Shown here in pieces: positions 62,949-64,000 of a stretch of 64,000 nt of DNA. The notes beneath the pieces were generated by a model. It searched no databases. It worked only from the letters and a program-made list of their open reading frames with translations, and was not told the origin of the DNA. This DNA comes from Psychrobium sp051201665 (GTDB lineage: Bacteria; Pseudomonadota; Gammaproteobacteria; Enterobacterales; Psychrobiaceae). The stretch lies in contig NZ_CP179210.1 in assembly GCF_051201665.1 (NCBI RefSeq), forward strand, positions 4,225,774 through 4,289,773. Reading direction: 5' to 3'. How positions within the stretch are numbered: position 1 is the first letter of the stretch; every line of letters starts with the position of its first letter. A program made the translations under genes and the position numbers.

Positions 62949-63212
62949 TTAATTTCTTCTCTGGTTAGGTGAATGATGTTTCGGTGGTACAGGGTCGCTG
63001 CCACCATCATTAAAAGGATGACATCTTAATAGACGTTTGCTTGTTAACCAAGCACCTTTTAAAAATCCGTGACTATTTATTGCCTCAATACCGTATTGAG
63101 AACAAGTTGGGGTGAAGCGACAGCGTGGACCTAGTAGTGGACTTATAAATAACTGATAGCCACGAATTATCGCTGTTGCTGCTCTTTGTAGCGGCGTGCG
63201 ATTTTTTTCCAT
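62949..63212 (-). CDS. yidD: Membrane protein insertion efficiency factor YidD
   Basis: 87 residues: AIIRGYQLFISPLLGPRCRF, TPTCSQYGIEAINSHG and LLRCHPFNDGGSDPVP, the YidD pattern. Overlaps the rnpA end by 46 bp, as is common in this cluster. Confidence 0.95.
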   Translation of the reverse strand: MEKNRTPLQRAATAIIRGYQLFISPLLGPRCRFTPTCSQYGIEAINSHGFLKGAWLTSKRLLRCHPFNDGGSDPVPPKHHSPNQRRN

Positions 63213-63535
63213 AACTTATTAGTTAGTTTATTTAATTCGTTGTTGTCTAATTTCCCAATGCCACCTTTCGCAATAATCACGTAATCTAGTGGTAAAAGAT
63301 CATGTTGATTTAAACGAAAGTTTTCTCGTAAAACACGCTTAATTTTATTGCGGTCGACTGCTAATTTAACTTGTTTTTTAGGTACAGCTAATCCGAGACG
63401 TGGATGCTCAAATGCATTGGAACAGGCTAAAATAGTTAGTTGGGGAGAACCCGCTCTTAACGGATTTTTGAAGACACTTGAGAAATTCGCGGGAGTTAAG
63501 AGTCTTAACTCCCGAGAATAAGAATAATTAACCAT
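63167..63535 (-). CDS. rnpA: Ribonuclease P protein component
   Basis: 122 residues; RNase P protein with RLGLAVPKKQVKLAVDRNKIKRVLRE, the RNR-like motif that binds the M1 RNA. Starts 10 bp after rpmH. Confidence 0.96.
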   Translation of the reverse strand: MVNYSYSRELRLLTPANFSSVFKNPLRAGSPQLTILACSNAFEHPRLGLAVPKKQVKLAVDRNKIKRVLRENFRLNQHDLLPLDYVIIAKGGIGKLDNNELNKLTNKLWKKIARRYKEQQQR

Positions 63536-63545
63536 GGGTCAATTA

Positions 63546-63680
63546 TTACGCGCTTAACTTAGCACGGCCTTTTGCACGACGACGAGCAAGAACGGCACGA
63601 CCGCCCTTAGTTGCCGAGCGAGCACGGAAACCGTGGTTGCGCTTGCGTTTTAAAACGCTAGGTTGAAAAGTACGTTTCAT
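63546..63680 (-). CDS. rpmH: 50S ribosomal protein L34
   Basis: 44 residues, MKRTFQPSVLKRKRNHGFRA at the start and RRRAKGRAKLSA at the end; nearly invariant bL34. First gene of rpmH-rnpA-yidD-yidC. Confidence 0.98.
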   Translation of the reverse strand: MKRTFQPSVLKRKRNHGFRARSATKGGRAVLARRRAKGRAKLSA

Positions 63681-64000
63681 AGTATTAACTCGATCGAAAT
63701 TAAACTGTACAGTTTTTGTGAAAGCTGCATCATTACAACTAGCACAAGCCTAATTAAAGGACGCGAGATTTTAGAAAAAACCTTGGGATTTGTCAATGAA
63801 TAATGTTGCTTAAAGCATCAATAATCACAGATTAGATCACGTTTTACGCTGTTGCACTTTTAAAGGTATAATTTAATACTTGTGAATTGTATTTTAAATG
63901 CTTGATTATTAATAAATTTACACAAGGATCTTTGAATGATCCTTATCGAGAAATTAGAAGTATATTAAATAAAAATAGCAAGGCTGTTAATAACCTTTAT
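63681..64000. other. Region upstream of rpmH
   Basis: 320 bp AT-rich, no gene seen. It must contain the rpmH promoter and probably that of a divergent gene outside the window; dnaA is expected there by comparison with relatives. I see no convincing DnaA box. Confidence 0.5.

Overview
The window is AT-rich chromosomal DNA of a marine gammaproteobacterium, most likely an Alteromonadales member near Colwelliaceae/Thalassotalea. The case rests on the order rpmH-rnpA-yidD-yidC-mnmE ... mioC-oriC-mnmG, CcoG, HemN and YgiQ of gammaproteobacterial type, and small TACCAAT-ended repeats that I remember as common in that order. The placement is an inference, not a computed one.

Left part (1-24991), mostly ordinary genes: partial ccoG, a PAS/sigma-54 activator with a DHH phosphoesterase, an AlkD-like DNA repair gene broken by a 160 bp MITE, a lysine-rich secreted zinc metalloprotease, a YtrA-type GntR/ABC/two-paralogue membrane operon followed by an S9 peptidase, hemN with a divergent tetR, a molybdenum cluster (moaA-moaD-moaE-modA-modB-[MITE+palindrome]-modC), and ygiQ.

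Middle part (25000-42000), an accessory scrap-yard: an IS5-type element carrying a nested MITE; a 311 bp element with the same ends; an exported-protein gene with a heptanucleotide repeat in its signal-peptide codons; a higBA toxin-antitoxin operon with two extra small genes and paired operators; a broken adaptor gene; two different IS66 elements; two different ISAs1-type elements; an IS1634 remnant; and a short operon of an Asp/Glu/hydantoin-type racemase plus a small double-glycine-leader protein cut by both ISAs1 elements. A 284 bp piece of the M56 peptidase gene found at 50 kb is duplicated here beside an IS66 end.

Right part (42000-51200): on the minus strand a nine-gene block, Yip1-like protein, periplasmic adaptor, MacB-like ABC ATPase and permease, LytS-type kinase, LytTR regulator, GspF/PilC-like protein, type IV pilin and a small lipoprotein. 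It is divergent from a BlaI-type repressor and an M56 peptidase behind a perfect 19 bp inverted repeat.

Origin region (51254-64000): mnmG, an oriC-like segment (DnaA boxes, 20 GATC sites), mioC, tetR, an ECF sigma/membrane protein/VWA lipoprotein operon, a GH97 glycosidase pseudogene, then mnmE, yidC, yidD, rnpA and rpmH. dnaA presumably lies just outside.

The best candidates for something new are the phase-variation-like heptamer locus (26417-26463), the racemase plus double-glycine peptide pair (35914-38350), the exporter-kinase-pilin block (42024-49370), and the four-gene higBA operon ending in a membrane peptide with no normal start codon.
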